Shown here in pieces: positions 35,136 through 44,029 of a DNA stretch of 64,000 bases. The notes beneath the pieces are model-generated. The model worked only from the letters and a program-made list of their open reading frames with translations, had not been told where the DNA came from and did no database searches. The position numbers were made by a program, and so were the translations under genes. Numbering within the stretch: the first letter of the stretch is position 1; every line of letters starts with the position of its first letter. This DNA is from [Mycobacterium] stephanolepidis (lineage in GTDB: Bacteria; Actinomycetota; Actinomycetes; Mycobacteriales; Mycobacteriaceae), in assembly GCF_002356335.1 (NCBI RefSeq), contig NZ_AP018165.1, forward strand, positions 992,001 through 1,056,000, written 5' to 3'.

Positions 35136-36305
35136 CTAGTACGAGCGGGGCAGGCCGAGGGACGTCTGCGCGACGAAGTTGAGGATCATCTCCCGGCTTA
35201 CGGGGGCGATACGTCCGAAGCGCGACAGATTCAGCAGGGGGGCCACGGCGTACTCGGAGGTCAATCCGTTGCCGCCCAAGGACTGCACGGCCCGATCGGC
35301 GGCCCGGCAGGCCACGTCCGCTGCGGCGTACTTGGCCATGTTGGCCGCCTCCGCTGCGCCCCAGTCGTCGCCGCAGTCGTACAGGGTGGCGGCCTTCTGC
35401 ATCATGAGCTTGGCCAGCTCCAGCTCGACCTTGATCTCGGCGAGCGGGTGCGCGATGGCCTGATGCGCGCCGATCGGGGTCTTCCACACCTGGCGCGTCT
35501 TGACGTAATCGGTGGCCTTGCTCAGCGCGAGCCGGGTAAGGCCAACGCCGCTGGCGGCGCCCATGATTCGCTCGGGGTTCAAACCGGCGAACAGCTGCAT
35601 GAGCGCGGCGTCCTCGGAGCCGACGAGTGCATTACCCGGTACCCGCACATCGTCGAGGAACACCTGGAACTGCCGCTCCGGGAGCGTGAGCTCCATATCG
35701 ATGGGTGTGTACTCGAACCCCTTGGTGTCGGTGGGCACCACGAACAGCGCCGGCTTGAGCTTGCCGGTCTTGGCCTCCTCGGTGCGCGCCACCACCAGCA
35801 CGGCGTTGGCCTGGTCGACGCCGGAGATGAAGACCTTGCGCCCGTTGAGAATCCAGTCGCCCCCGTCGCGCTTGGCGGTGGTGATGATGTTGTGCGAGTT
35901 CGAGCCGGCGTCCGGTTCGGTGATGGCGAACGCCATGGTGAAGGTGCCATCGGCCATCGAGGGCAGCCAGTTCTTCTTCTGCTCGTCGGTGCCATAGCGG
36001 GCGATGATGGTGGCATTGATGGCGGGGGACACCACCATCATCAGCAGCGGGCACCCGGCCGCCGAGAGCTCCTCGAACACGAGCCCGAGCTCGTACATGC
36101 CCGCACCGCCGCCGCCGTACTCCTCGGGGATGTTCACTCCCAAGAAGCCGAGCTTTCCTGCCTCGTCCCACAACTCCGTCAGGGGGGCGTGAGTCTTGGA
36201 CTTCTCCAGGTAGTACTCGTGGCCGTAGTTGCCGGTGAGCGAGGCCACCGCTTGCCGCAGCGCCTTGCGCTCATCGGACTCGACGTACGGATTGGTCTGC
36301 GTCAT
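35136..36305 (-). CDS. fadE12: Acyl-CoA dehydrogenase
   Basis: A 389-residue FAD-dependent dehydrogenase. FAFITEPDAGSN-type segment (here AFAITEPDAGSNSHNI, about residue 125) binds the flavin and substrate, and the C-terminal RAVQSLGGNGLTSEYAVA holds the usual active-site region. It is the second-last gene of the operon and overlaps accA2 by 4 bp (36302-36305). Likely acts on a branched or unsaturated acyl-CoA. Confidence 0.9.
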   Translation of the reverse strand: MTQTNPYVESDERKALRQAVASLTGNYGHEYYLEKSKTHAPLTELWDEAGKLGFLGVNIPEEYGGGGAGMYELGLVFEELSAAGCPLLMMVVSPAINATIIARYGTDEQKKNWLPSMADGTFTMAFAITEPDAGSNSHNIITTAKRDGGDWILNGRKVFISGVDQANAVLVVARTEEAKTGKLKPALFVVPTDTKGFEYTPIDMELTLPERQFQVFLDDVRVPGNALVGSEDAALMQLFAGLNPERIMGAASGVGLTRLALSKATDYVKTRQVWKTPIGAHQAIAHPLAEIKVELELAKLMMQKAATLYDCGDDWGAAEAANMAKYAAADVACRAADRAVQSLGGNGLTSEYAVAPLLNLSRFGRIAPVSREMILNFVAQTSLGLPRSY

Positions 36306-38311
36306 GTGGGCTCTCCTTCGGTGCTGGCCTCTGCGGCCAACTGGGCTAGTACGGTGCCGAGCTCGACCTGTTGTCCCGGTTCGACATTGAGGATCTCTAG
36401 AACGCCATCGGCAGGGGCGACGATGGTGTGCTCCATCTTCATGGCCTCCAACCAGACAATGGGTGTACCCGCGGTGACGGTGTCTCCCACCGTGGCACCC
36501 ACCCGCAGCACCACCCCCGGCATCGGCGCGATGAGCGAGCCTGCCGCCACCTCGGTGCTGGGGTCGGTGAATCGGGGCACCACGGCCAGTGCCACCGGAC
36601 CGAGCGGGGAGTCGACGTCCACGGTCGCCCCGTAGAAGGACACGTCGAATCCGCGGCGGACGCCGTCGATGACGAGCGCCACATGATCCGGTGTCGCCGA
36701 GACCACGTCGATGGATGGCCAGTCGCCGTCCAGTTCCAGGCCGGAGCGGGTCAGGCGGTACCGCACGGTGATGACGCTCTCGCCGACCGCGAATTCCTTG
36801 GTCTGGAAGCCGGACGCCAGATTGCGCCAGCCACTCGGAAGGGCGGCACAGGCCACGGCCGAAGACCGGTTTGCGGCGGCATCGGCAAGTGCCGCCGCAA
36901 GCGCTGAATACTGGTGCGCCGCCTCGTCGGCCAGCGGTTTGGCAAGAATGTCGAGGCCGTGCTTGTTCAGGAACGACGTGTCGGTGTCACCGGCGAGGAA
37001 CGCGGGGTGACGCAACACGTTGACCAACAGATCACGGTTGGTGGTCAGCCCATGTATCCGGGCGCGTTCCAGTGTCGAGGCCAACAGCCGGGCGGCCTCG
37101 GTGCGCGTCGGCGCCACCGTGATGACCTTGGCGAGCATCGGGTCGTAGTGCACCGACACCACGCTGCCGTCGACAATGGTCGAGTCCAAGCGGATCCCGT
37201 TGCGCCCCGGATGTCCGGGCACATGGAATTCCGAGCCGGCCCCGGGTATGTCGAAGCGCCGCACGGTGCCGCTTTGCGGTTGCCACTCGGCGGCCGGATT
37301 CTCCGCGTACAGCCGCGCCTCGATCGAATGACCATGAATCGCGGGAGGTTCCGGATCGAGCCGCCCGCCTTCGGACACGTGAATCTGCAACAGCACCAAG
37401 TCCAGACCGGTGGTGCACTCGGTCACCGGGTGCTCCACCTGCAGGCGGGTGTTCATCTCCAGGAAGAAGAACTCGCCGTCTTCGGTGGCCAGGAATTCCA
37501 TGGTTCCCGCGCCCACATAACCGATTGTCGCCGCGGCAGTACGTGACGCCTCGAAGAGTCGCTCTCGCATGCCGCCGATTCGGGTCACCAAGGGGGAGGG
37601 TGCTTCCTCGATGACCTTCTGGTGACGGCGCTGGATGGAGCACTCGCGCTCACCCACGGCCCACACTGTGCCGTGGGTGTCGGCCATCACCTGTACTTCG
37701 ATGTGTCGGCCGGTGCTCAGGTAGCGCTCGCAGAAGACCGTCGGGTCCCCGAATGCCGATTGGGCTTCCCGTTGTGCGGCAGCGATTTCGCCCGGCAGGT
37801 CAGCAAGGTTGTCGACTACCCGCATGCCACGGCCACCGCCGCCGGCAGAGGCCTTGACGAGCACCGGGAGCTGATCGGCGGTGACGGTGTCGGGGTCGAG
37901 CCGACCCAACACCGGCACACCGGCGGCTTCCATGAGTTTCTTGGACTCGATCTTCGAGCCCATTGACTCGATTGCCGTGACCGGCGGGCCGATCCAGGTC
38001 AGACCGGCGTCCGCCACCGCGCGAGCGAAATCGGCATTCTCGGAGAGGAATCCGTAACCGGGATGGATGGCGTCGGCGCCGGTGGCCTTGGCCGCGGCGA
38101 TGATGAGCTCACCGCGCAGATAGGTCTCTGCACTGGAGGTGCCGGGTAGGTGCACCGCGGCATCGGCCTCGGACACATGTGGGCTGTCGGCATCGGCATC
38201 CGAATAGACGGCGACGGTTCCGAGCCCAAGCTTGCGGCAGGTGGCGAAGACGCGGCGGGCGATCTCGCCGCGGTTGGCGACCAGAACAGAGGTGATTGAA
38301 GGCGCAGTCAT
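36302..38311 (-). CDS. accA2: Biotin-dependent acyl-CoA carboxylase alpha subunit (biotin carboxylase + BCCP)
   Basis: A 669-residue protein. Biotin carboxylase starts at LVANRGEIARRVF (residue 10) with the ATP-grasp loop KASAGGGGRGMRVV and EMNTRLQVEHPVTE; the biotin carrier domain is at the C-terminus with the biotinylation motif EAMKMEH about 40 residues from the end. ATG 38311 begins right before the conserved motif. With the adjacent accD-type beta subunit it carboxylates an acyl-CoA, plausibly methylcrotonyl- or geranyl-CoA given the neighbours. Confidence 0.93.
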   Translation of the reverse strand: MTAPSITSVLVANRGEIARRVFATCRKLGLGTVAVYSDADADSPHVSEADAAVHLPGTSSAETYLRGELIIAAAKATGADAIHPGYGFLSENADFARAVADAGLTWIGPPVTAIESMGSKIESKKLMEAAGVPVLGRLDPDTVTADQLPVLVKASAGGGGRGMRVVDNLADLPGEIAAAQREAQSAFGDPTVFCERYLSTGRHIEVQVMADTHGTVWAVGERECSIQRRHQKVIEEAPSPLVTRIGGMRERLFEASRTAAATIGYVGAGTMEFLATEDGEFFFLEMNTRLQVEHPVTECTTGLDLVLLQIHVSEGGRLDPEPPAIHGHSIEARLYAENPAAEWQPQSGTVRRFDIPGAGSEFHVPGHPGRNGIRLDSTIVDGSVVSVHYDPMLAKVITVAPTRTEAARLLASTLERARIHGLTTNRDLLVNVLRHPAFLAGDTDTSFLNKHGLDILAKPLADEAAHQYSALAAALADAAANRSSAVACAALPSGWRNLASGFQTKEFAVGESVITVRYRLTRSGLELDGDWPSIDVVSATPDHVALVIDGVRRGFDVSFYGATVDVDSPLGPVALAVVPRFTDPSTEVAAGSLIAPMPGVVLRVGATVGDTVTAGTPIVWLEAMKMEHTIVAPADGVLEILNVEPGQQVELGTVLAQLAAEASTEGEPT

Positions 38312-38324
38312 GTGTTCCAAACCC

Positions 38325-39920
38325 TCACATCCGGAAGACGCCGAAGTTCGACGTCCCCTCGATCGGTCCATTGGCAATGGCGGACAGGCACATACCGAGC
38401 ACGGCCCGGGTATCTCGGGGGTCGATGACCCCGTCGTCATACAGGCGTCCGGACATGAACATGGGCAGCGACTCCGCCTCGATCTGTGCCTCGATGGCAG
38501 CCCGCATGGCGGCGTCCGCGTCCTCGTTGACGGCCTGGCCGCGTGCCGCCGCGGCGGCACGGCTCACGATGGAGATGACGCCGGCCAGCTGGGTGCCGCC
38601 CATGACCGCCGATTTCGCACTGGGCCAGGCGAACAGGAAGCGGGGGTCGTAAGCGCGGCCGCACATGCCGTAATGCCCGGCGCCATAGGAGGCCCCGACA
38701 ATCAGGGACAGATGCGGCACCGTCGAGTTCGACACGGCGTTGATCATCATCGACCCGTGCTTGATCATGCCGCCCTCTTCGTACTCCTTACCCACCATGT
38801 ATCCGGTGGTGTTGTGTACGAAAAGAAGTGGTGTGTTGGTCTGGTTGGCCAGCTGGATGAACTGAGTGGCCTTCTGCGCTTCCTCGCTGAACAGCACGCC
38901 GCGCGCATTGGCGAGAACGCCGATCGGGTACCCGTGCAGCCGGGCCCAGCCGGTGACCAGTGAGGAGCCGTATTGCTCCTTGAACTCGTCGAATTCCGAA
39001 CCGTCGACGATCCGCGCGATGACCTCACGCGGATCGAACGGGATGCGCAGGTCCCCGGGGACGATGCCGAGTAGCTCCTCCTGGTCTGCGATGGGTTCGA
39101 TGACGGCCGTGGGCTTGGGGCCCTTCTTGACCCAGTTCAGGCGCGCGACGATCTGGCGTCCGAGCCGCACGGCGCCCTGTTCATCGGCTGCCAGGTAGTC
39201 GCCCAAACCGGAAACGCGGGAGTGCATTTCGGCGCCGCCCAGCGATTCGTCGTCGGACTCTTCGCCGGTCGCCATCTTGACCAGCGGCGGGCCCGCCAGG
39301 AACACCTTCGAGCGTTCCTTGATCATCACGACGTGGTCCGACATGCCGGGAATGTAGGCACCACCGGCGGTCGAGTTTCCGAACACCAGGGCGATCGTGG
39401 GTATGCCCGCGGCCGAGAGCCGCGTGAGGTCGCGGAACATCTGTCCGCCGGGAACGAATACTTCCTTCTGTGTGGGCAGGTCCGCGCCGCCCGATTCCAC
39501 CAGTGAGATCACCGGCAGCCGGTTCTTGAAGGCGATATCGTTGGCCCGCAATACCTTACGCAGTGTCCACGGGTTGCTGGTACCGCCCTTGACGGTGGGG
39601 TCGTTGGCCACGATCATGCACTCGACGCCCTCGACCACGCCGATGCCGGTGACCAGCGAGGCCCCGACGGTGAAGTCGCTGCCCCAGGCCGCGAGTGGAC
39701 ACAGCTCCAGGAACGGGGAGTCGGGGTCGATGAGCAGCTCGATGCGCTCACGTGCCAGCAGCTTTCCGCGTTCATGGTGGCGGGCAACGTATTTGTCGCC
39801 CCCACCGGCGAGTGCCTTCGCGGTTTCGGCATTGACCTCGGCCAGCTTGGTCGCCATGGCCGCGGCCGCATCGACGTATTCGGGAGAGTTGGTGTTGACG
39901 GCGGTGCGCAGGATTGTCAC
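38325..39920 (-). CDS. accD2: Acyl-CoA carboxylase beta subunit (carboxyltransferase)
   Basis: A 531-residue crotonase-type carboxyltransferase (two carboxyltransferase domains) with the carboxybiotin and acyl-CoA binding loops, for example FGNSTAGGAYIPGMSDH and SYGAGHYGMCGRAYDPRF. It pairs with the alpha subunit encoded 13 bp downstream. The GTG start at 39920 overlaps the stop of the upstream acyl-CoA dehydrogenase in GTGA, so the two are cotranslated. The size and layout match methylcrotonyl/geranyl-CoA carboxylase beta chains better than propionyl-CoA ones. Confidence 0.92.
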   Translation of the reverse strand: MTILRTAVNTNSPEYVDAAAAMATKLAEVNAETAKALAGGGDKYVARHHERGKLLARERIELLIDPDSPFLELCPLAAWGSDFTVGASLVTGIGVVEGVECMIVANDPTVKGGTSNPWTLRKVLRANDIAFKNRLPVISLVESGGADLPTQKEVFVPGGQMFRDLTRLSAAGIPTIALVFGNSTAGGAYIPGMSDHVVMIKERSKVFLAGPPLVKMATGEESDDESLGGAEMHSRVSGLGDYLAADEQGAVRLGRQIVARLNWVKKGPKPTAVIEPIADQEELLGIVPGDLRIPFDPREVIARIVDGSEFDEFKEQYGSSLVTGWARLHGYPIGVLANARGVLFSEEAQKATQFIQLANQTNTPLLFVHNTTGYMVGKEYEEGGMIKHGSMMINAVSNSTVPHLSLIVGASYGAGHYGMCGRAYDPRFLFAWPSAKSAVMGGTQLAGVISIVSRAAAAARGQAVNEDADAAMRAAIEAQIEAESLPMFMSGRLYDDGVIDPRDTRAVLGMCLSAIANGPIEGTSNFGVFRM

Positions 39921-41065
39921 GACTGGAACCCCAGGAGCTTGGCTGCCAACGAGGTGAGGATTTCGGTAGTGCCGCCACCGATCCCGATGATGCGCATGTC
40001 GCGGTACTGCCGTTCGATCTCGCTCTCGGTCATGTAGCCCATGCCTCCGAACAGCTGAACGCCTTGGTTGGCGACCCACTCGCCGGCTTCGACGGCGGTG
40101 TTCTTGGCGAAACAGACTTCGGCGATGAGGTTGGTCTCACCGGCGATTGCGCGGTCGACCAGCGCGTGGGTGTACACCCGCGCCACATCGACGCGGCGAG
40201 CCATCTCCGCGAGGGTGTTCTGTACGGACTGGCGGGAGATGAGGGGGCGCCCGAAGGTCTCCCTGTTCCTGCACCATTCCACGGTCAGGTCCAGGCAGCG
40301 TTGCGCACTCGAATACGCCTGGGCGGCAAGGCCGATTCGTTCGGAAACGAAGGCGCCTGCGATCTGCGCGAAGCCGGTGTTCTCACCACCCACCAGGTTC
40401 TCGGCGGGCACTCGCACATCGGTGAAGGACAGCTCGGCGGTGTCCGAGGAGCGCCAGCCCATCTTGTCGAGCTTGCGGGTGACCTCGAACCCTGGCGTGT
40501 CCTTGTCGATCAGCAGCAGGGAAACTCCCCCCGCCCCCGCTCCGCCGGTGCGGACCGCCGTCACCACGTAGTCGGCGCGCACGCCGGAGGTGATGAAGGT
40601 CTTGGCGCCGTTGACGATGTAGTGATCCCCGTCTTTTTTGGCCGAGGTGGTCAGATGCCCGACATCGGACCCGCCGCCGGGTTCGGTGATGGCCAGTGAT
40701 CCGATGAGATCGCCGGCCAGGGTGGGCTTTACGTAGTTGTCGATGAGTCGCTGATCGCCCGAGGCGATGATGTGCGGTGTAGAGATGCCGCAGGTGAACA
40801 GGGAAGCGAACACGCCGCCGGGCACGCCGGCATAGTGCAGTTCCTCGCACACGATCACTGGATCGATGGCATCTCCGCCGCCACCGCCGACCTCCTCGGG
40901 CGCGCCCGGACCGAGTAAGCCCAGATCGCCTGCCTTGCGATGCAATTCGCGAGGAAGCAGTCCGTCACGTTCCCATTCGTTGACGTGCGGCAAGATCTCG
41001 CGCTCGGCGAAGTCACGCACCGTCTCCCGAAGAGCCTTGCGCTCCGGGGTGTTCCACTGGGCCAC
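39917..41065 (-). CDS. fadE13: Acyl-CoA dehydrogenase
   Basis: A 382-residue acyl-CoA dehydrogenase. SLAITEPGGGSDVGHL (about residue 125) and the C-terminal GVQLFGGMGYMTESEIERQYRD segment typical of the isovaleryl/citronellyl-CoA dehydrogenase subgroup are present. The GTG start shares one base with the stop of the upstream AtuA-like gene (TAGTG). Two different dehydrogenases in one operon suggest successive oxidation steps on one branched substrate. Confidence 0.9.
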   Translation of the reverse strand: MAQWNTPERKALRETVRDFAEREILPHVNEWERDGLLPRELHRKAGDLGLLGPGAPEEVGGGGGDAIDPVIVCEELHYAGVPGGVFASLFTCGISTPHIIASGDQRLIDNYVKPTLAGDLIGSLAITEPGGGSDVGHLTTSAKKDGDHYIVNGAKTFITSGVRADYVVTAVRTGGAGAGGVSLLLIDKDTPGFEVTRKLDKMGWRSSDTAELSFTDVRVPAENLVGGENTGFAQIAGAFVSERIGLAAQAYSSAQRCLDLTVEWCRNRETFGRPLISRQSVQNTLAEMARRVDVARVYTHALVDRAIAGETNLIAEVCFAKNTAVEAGEWVANQGVQLFGGMGYMTESEIERQYRDMRIIGIGGGTTEILTSLAAKLLGFQS

Positions 41066-42783
41066 TAGATTGTCTCCTTCAGGAGGGATTCGGGGACGTC
41101 GATTTCACGGGAACGTAGCCATTCGCCGATTCCTTTGGCCTGCGGGTCAAACCGGGCCTGATAGGCCACTCCCTTGCCGAGGATGTCTTGGATGACGAAG
41201 TTCACGGCCCGCAGTTTGGGCAACAGGTAGCGGGCCACCTCCAACTGCTCGGTTTCCGGCAGCAGCTCGCGCAGCGCGTCGATGGTCAGGGCATGTGCGA
41301 GCCAGCGGTATTCCTCATCGGTGCGCACCCAGACGCCGACATTGGCGCTGCCGCCCTTGTCGCCGCTGCGAGCACCCGCAAGGGTGCCCAACGGGATTCG
41401 GCGTACCGGTCCGGCCGGAAGTGGTTCGGGCAGCGCCGCTGCCGGGGCGTCGGCGAGTGGCAGTGTTTGTGACGCCTGGGCGATATCGATACGCGAGCCA
41501 TCGGCCAGCACCGCCACATGAGGAACCGTCTCCGCAGGGACGTATCCCGGGGTGAACACGCCGTACGGCTCCCCATCCTTGGGAGGTGTGGTGACGTGGA
41601 AGCCGGGGTAACTCGCCAGGGCCAACTCCACCGCCGCGTTGGAGAATTGCCGACCCACCTTGTTCGGGTCGGAGTCACGGACCATCACGTGCAGCAGGGC
41701 GCTGGCAGCCTGTTCGGTGTCGGCATTGGGATGATCGGTGCGGCCCAGCGTCCATTGGATGTCCTGCGGGGCTCCCGAAGGGGAAGACAGGGCGGACTCC
41801 AACTGCTTGCGGGTCAGTTCGGCCTTGGCGTCGATATCGAGACCGGTGAGCACGAACGTCATCTGATTGCGGAAGCCGCCCAACGCGTTCAGCGACACCT
41901 TCAGATCCGGTGGTGGTGCCTCGCCCGTCACGCCGGAGACCCGCACCCGGTCGGGGCCCTCCTGGGTCAGCTCGATGCTGTCTATCCGGGTGGTGACATC
42001 CGGGTTGGCGTACCGCGCCCCGGTGATCTCGTAGAGCAGCTGTGCGGTGACGGTGCCCACACTGACCGCGCCGCCGGTACCCGCGTGTTTCGTAATGACG
42101 GACGATCCGTCCTCGGATACCTCGGCCAACGGGAACCCGGCACGCGAAAGGTCGGGAATCTCGGTGAAGAAGGCGTAGTTGCCGCCGGTGGCCTGGGTGC
42201 CGCACTCGATGATGTGACCGGCCGCGACCGCACCGGCGAGTTTGTCGTAGTCGTCGCGCCGCCATCCGAAGTGCGCGGCGGCGGGGCCGACGATCACGGA
42301 GGCGTCGGTCACCCGACCGGTGACCACGATGTCGGCCCCGGAATTGAGGCATTCCACGATGCCCCAGGCGCCGAGATAGGCATTGGCGGTGAGCGGTGAC
42401 CCCAATCCGAGCTCGGCGGCACGGGGGAGCAGATCGTCGCCCTCGACATGCGCGACGTTGGCCGCGATTCCCAGTTTCTCCGCGAGCGCGCGGATGGCGT
42501 CCGCCAGACCCGCGGGGTTCAGACCGCCGGCGTTGGCGACGATCTTGACTCCCTTGTCCTGCGCCAGGCCCAGGCACTGCTCGAGCTGCCGCAGGAACGT
42601 CTTGGCGTAGCCGCGTTCGGGGGCCTTGGCACGGTCGCGTCCGAGGATGAGCATCGTCAGTTCGGCCAGATAGTCGCCGGTCAAATAGTCGAGTTCACCG
42701 CCGGTGAGCATCTCGTGCATGGCAGATATTCGGTCACCGTAAAAGCCTGAACAGTTCCCAATTCGTACCGGCGCAGTGGTCAC
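41065..42783 (-). CDS. Acyclic terpene utilization AtuA-like protein (DUF1446)
   Basis: A 572-residue protein beginning IGNCSGFYGDRISAMHEML, the AtuA/DUF1446 signature, with a C-terminal extension (about 460-560) that contains GARSGDKGGSANVGVW typical of the fused AtuA C-terminal domain. AtuA is required for growth on citronellol or geraniol in Pseudomonas but has no known reaction. It is the first gene of a six-gene operon; GAGAGGA lies about 6 bp before the GTG start. A palindromic operator lies about 80 bp upstream. Confidence 0.82.
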   Translation of the reverse strand: MTTAPVRIGNCSGFYGDRISAMHEMLTGGELDYLTGDYLAELTMLILGRDRAKAPERGYAKTFLRQLEQCLGLAQDKGVKIVANAGGLNPAGLADAIRALAEKLGIAANVAHVEGDDLLPRAAELGLGSPLTANAYLGAWGIVECLNSGADIVVTGRVTDASVIVGPAAAHFGWRRDDYDKLAGAVAAGHIIECGTQATGGNYAFFTEIPDLSRAGFPLAEVSEDGSSVITKHAGTGGAVSVGTVTAQLLYEITGARYANPDVTTRIDSIELTQEGPDRVRVSGVTGEAPPPDLKVSLNALGGFRNQMTFVLTGLDIDAKAELTRKQLESALSSPSGAPQDIQWTLGRTDHPNADTEQAASALLHVMVRDSDPNKVGRQFSNAAVELALASYPGFHVTTPPKDGEPYGVFTPGYVPAETVPHVAVLADGSRIDIAQASQTLPLADAPAAALPEPLPAGPVRRIPLGTLAGARSGDKGGSANVGVWVRTDEEYRWLAHALTIDALRELLPETEQLEVARYLLPKLRAVNFVIQDILGKGVAYQARFDPQAKGIGEWLRSREIDVPESLLKETI

Positions 42784-43096
42784 GGTGGTCCTCTCGAGGT
42801 CGGCATCGACTGCTCGTGCGCTGTTAAATTACCCCACCCCCTAAAACGTCAATCTGCCGGTCCAACCAAGTGGTTGGACGAGCCCAGGTGATGGCGTCGA
42901 CACGCCGTCTTATGGTGAGAAAACGCGATGTGAATCCGCTGCGATGCGGCATGTCGGCGCGGATTGATCCGAGCAAATTTGCAGCTCATGTCCGCCACCG
43001 GCTATCGTGTGGTGATTGTCGCTCGCTGCGCCCCACATGCTGGCGCGGCGCGGGCGAATGACACAGAAACCTGAGAAATAAGGAGAGGGCGCGACC
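42784..43096. other. Intergenic region between the atuA-like operon and rpmF
   Basis: About 313 bp. Contains the dyad at 42860-42879 and a C-rich stretch (ACCCCACCCCC, about 42831). The last 25 bases hold the rpmF ribosome site. No further gene is evident. Confidence 0.6.
42860..42879. promoter_or_regulatory. TetR-type palindrome upstream of the catabolic operon
   Basis: GTCCAACCA and TGGTTGGAC are perfect 9-bp arms around AG. The position, 77 bp upstream of the first gene, suits a repressor of the operon. The regulator is not adjacent. It shares the CCA/AG/TGG look of the dyad at 4805-4822. Confidence 0.6.
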
Positions 43097-43270
43097 ATGG
43101 CCGTCCCCAAGCGGAGAATGTCCCGCTCCAACACCCGTAGCCGGCGCTCGCAGTGGAAGGCCACCGCCACTGAGCTGGTCAATGTCACTGTCGGCGGACA
43201 GAACCACAAGGTTCCCCGTCGCCTGCTCAAGGCTGCCCGCCTCGGGCTCATCGATCTCGACCGTCGCTGA
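43097..43270 (+). CDS. rpmF: 50S ribosomal protein bL32
   Basis: A 57-residue basic protein, [20 protein letters not shown] continuing to [20 protein letters not shown]. It is the cysteine-free form of L32, so it needs no zinc; this is the usual actinobacterial form at this locus. AAGGAG lies 10 bp before the ATG. It stands alone between the divergent catabolic operon and mprA. It is below many length cut-offs. Confidence 0.93.
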   Translation: MAVPKRRMSRSNTRSRRSQWKATATELVNVTVGGQNHKVPRRLLKAARLGLIDLDRR

Positions 43271-43286
43271 ACGCTGCGAGACCTGA

Positions 43287-43315
43287 TTCTCAGGCTTCCT
43301 CAGTAATATCTCAGC
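43287..43315 (+). promoter_or_regulatory. MprA boxes upstream of mprA
   Basis: TTCTCAGG (43287-43294) and TCCTCAGT (43297-43304) are two 8-bp direct repeats with a 2-bp gap, the published MprA box layout. A third, ATCTCAGC, is at 43308-43315. They lie 23-51 bp before mprA, fitting autoregulation. Confidence 0.75.
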
Positions 43316-43337
43316 CGCACGGTTAACACTGGTACCT

Positions 43338-44024
43338 GTGCGAATTCTTGTAGTCGATGACGACCGCGCTGTGCGCGAGTCGTTGAGACGGTCCCTGTCC
43401 TTCAATGGGTACTCGGTGGATCTGGCCGAGGACGGCGTCGATGCGCTGAATGTCATCGCGGCCGACCGGCCGGATGCGTTGGTGCTCGACGTGATGATGC
43501 CCAAGCTCGACGGACTCGAGGTATGCCGTCGCCTGCGCAGCACCGGAGATGATCTGCCAATCCTGGTGCTCACCGCACGAGACTCGGTCTCCGAGCGTGT
43601 GGCGGGTCTGGATGCGGGGGCCGACGATTACCTCCCCAAGCCTTTCGCGCTGGAGGAGCTCCTGGCCCGGATGCGGGCGCTGCTGCGCCGGACCACCGTC
43701 GATGAATCGGCGGACGCTGCCACGCTGAGCTTCGGTGATCTCACGCTCGACCCCGTCACCCGCGAGGTTTACCGCGGCACTCGGTCGATCAGCCTGACCC
43801 GTACCGAATTCGCACTGCTGGAAATGCTCATGACGAACCCCCGGCGGGTGCTCACGCGCAGCCGCATCCTCGAAGAGGTGTGGGGATTCGACTTCCCGAC
43901 GTCCGGTAATGCACTTGAGGTATATGTCGGTTATCTGCGGCGCAAGACCGAAGCCGAGGGGGAGCTCAGGCTCATCCACACCGTTCGCGGTGTCGGCTAC
44001 GTGCTGCGGGAGACCCCTCCGTAA
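43338..44024 (+). CDS. mprA: Response regulator MprA
   Basis: A 228-residue OmpR-type regulator. Receiver domain with acidic triad D7-D9, phospho-acceptor D51 (LVLDVMMPK) and the Lys of YLPKPF; DNA-binding winged helix from about residue 130 ([24 protein letters not shown]). It responds to envelope stress together with MprB and controls sigE, sigB, pepD and itself in M. tuberculosis. GTG start. Confidence 0.96.
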   Translation: MRILVVDDDRAVRESLRRSLSFNGYSVDLAEDGVDALNVIAADRPDALVLDVMMPKLDGLEVCRRLRSTGDDLPILVLTARDSVSERVAGLDAGADDYLPKPFALEELLARMRALLRRTTVDESADAATLSFGDLTLDPVTREVYRGTRSISLTRTEFALLEMLMTNPRRVLTRSRILEEVWGFDFPTSGNALEVYVGYLRRKTEAEGELRLIHTVRGVGYVLRETPP

Positions 44025-44029
44025 TCCCT

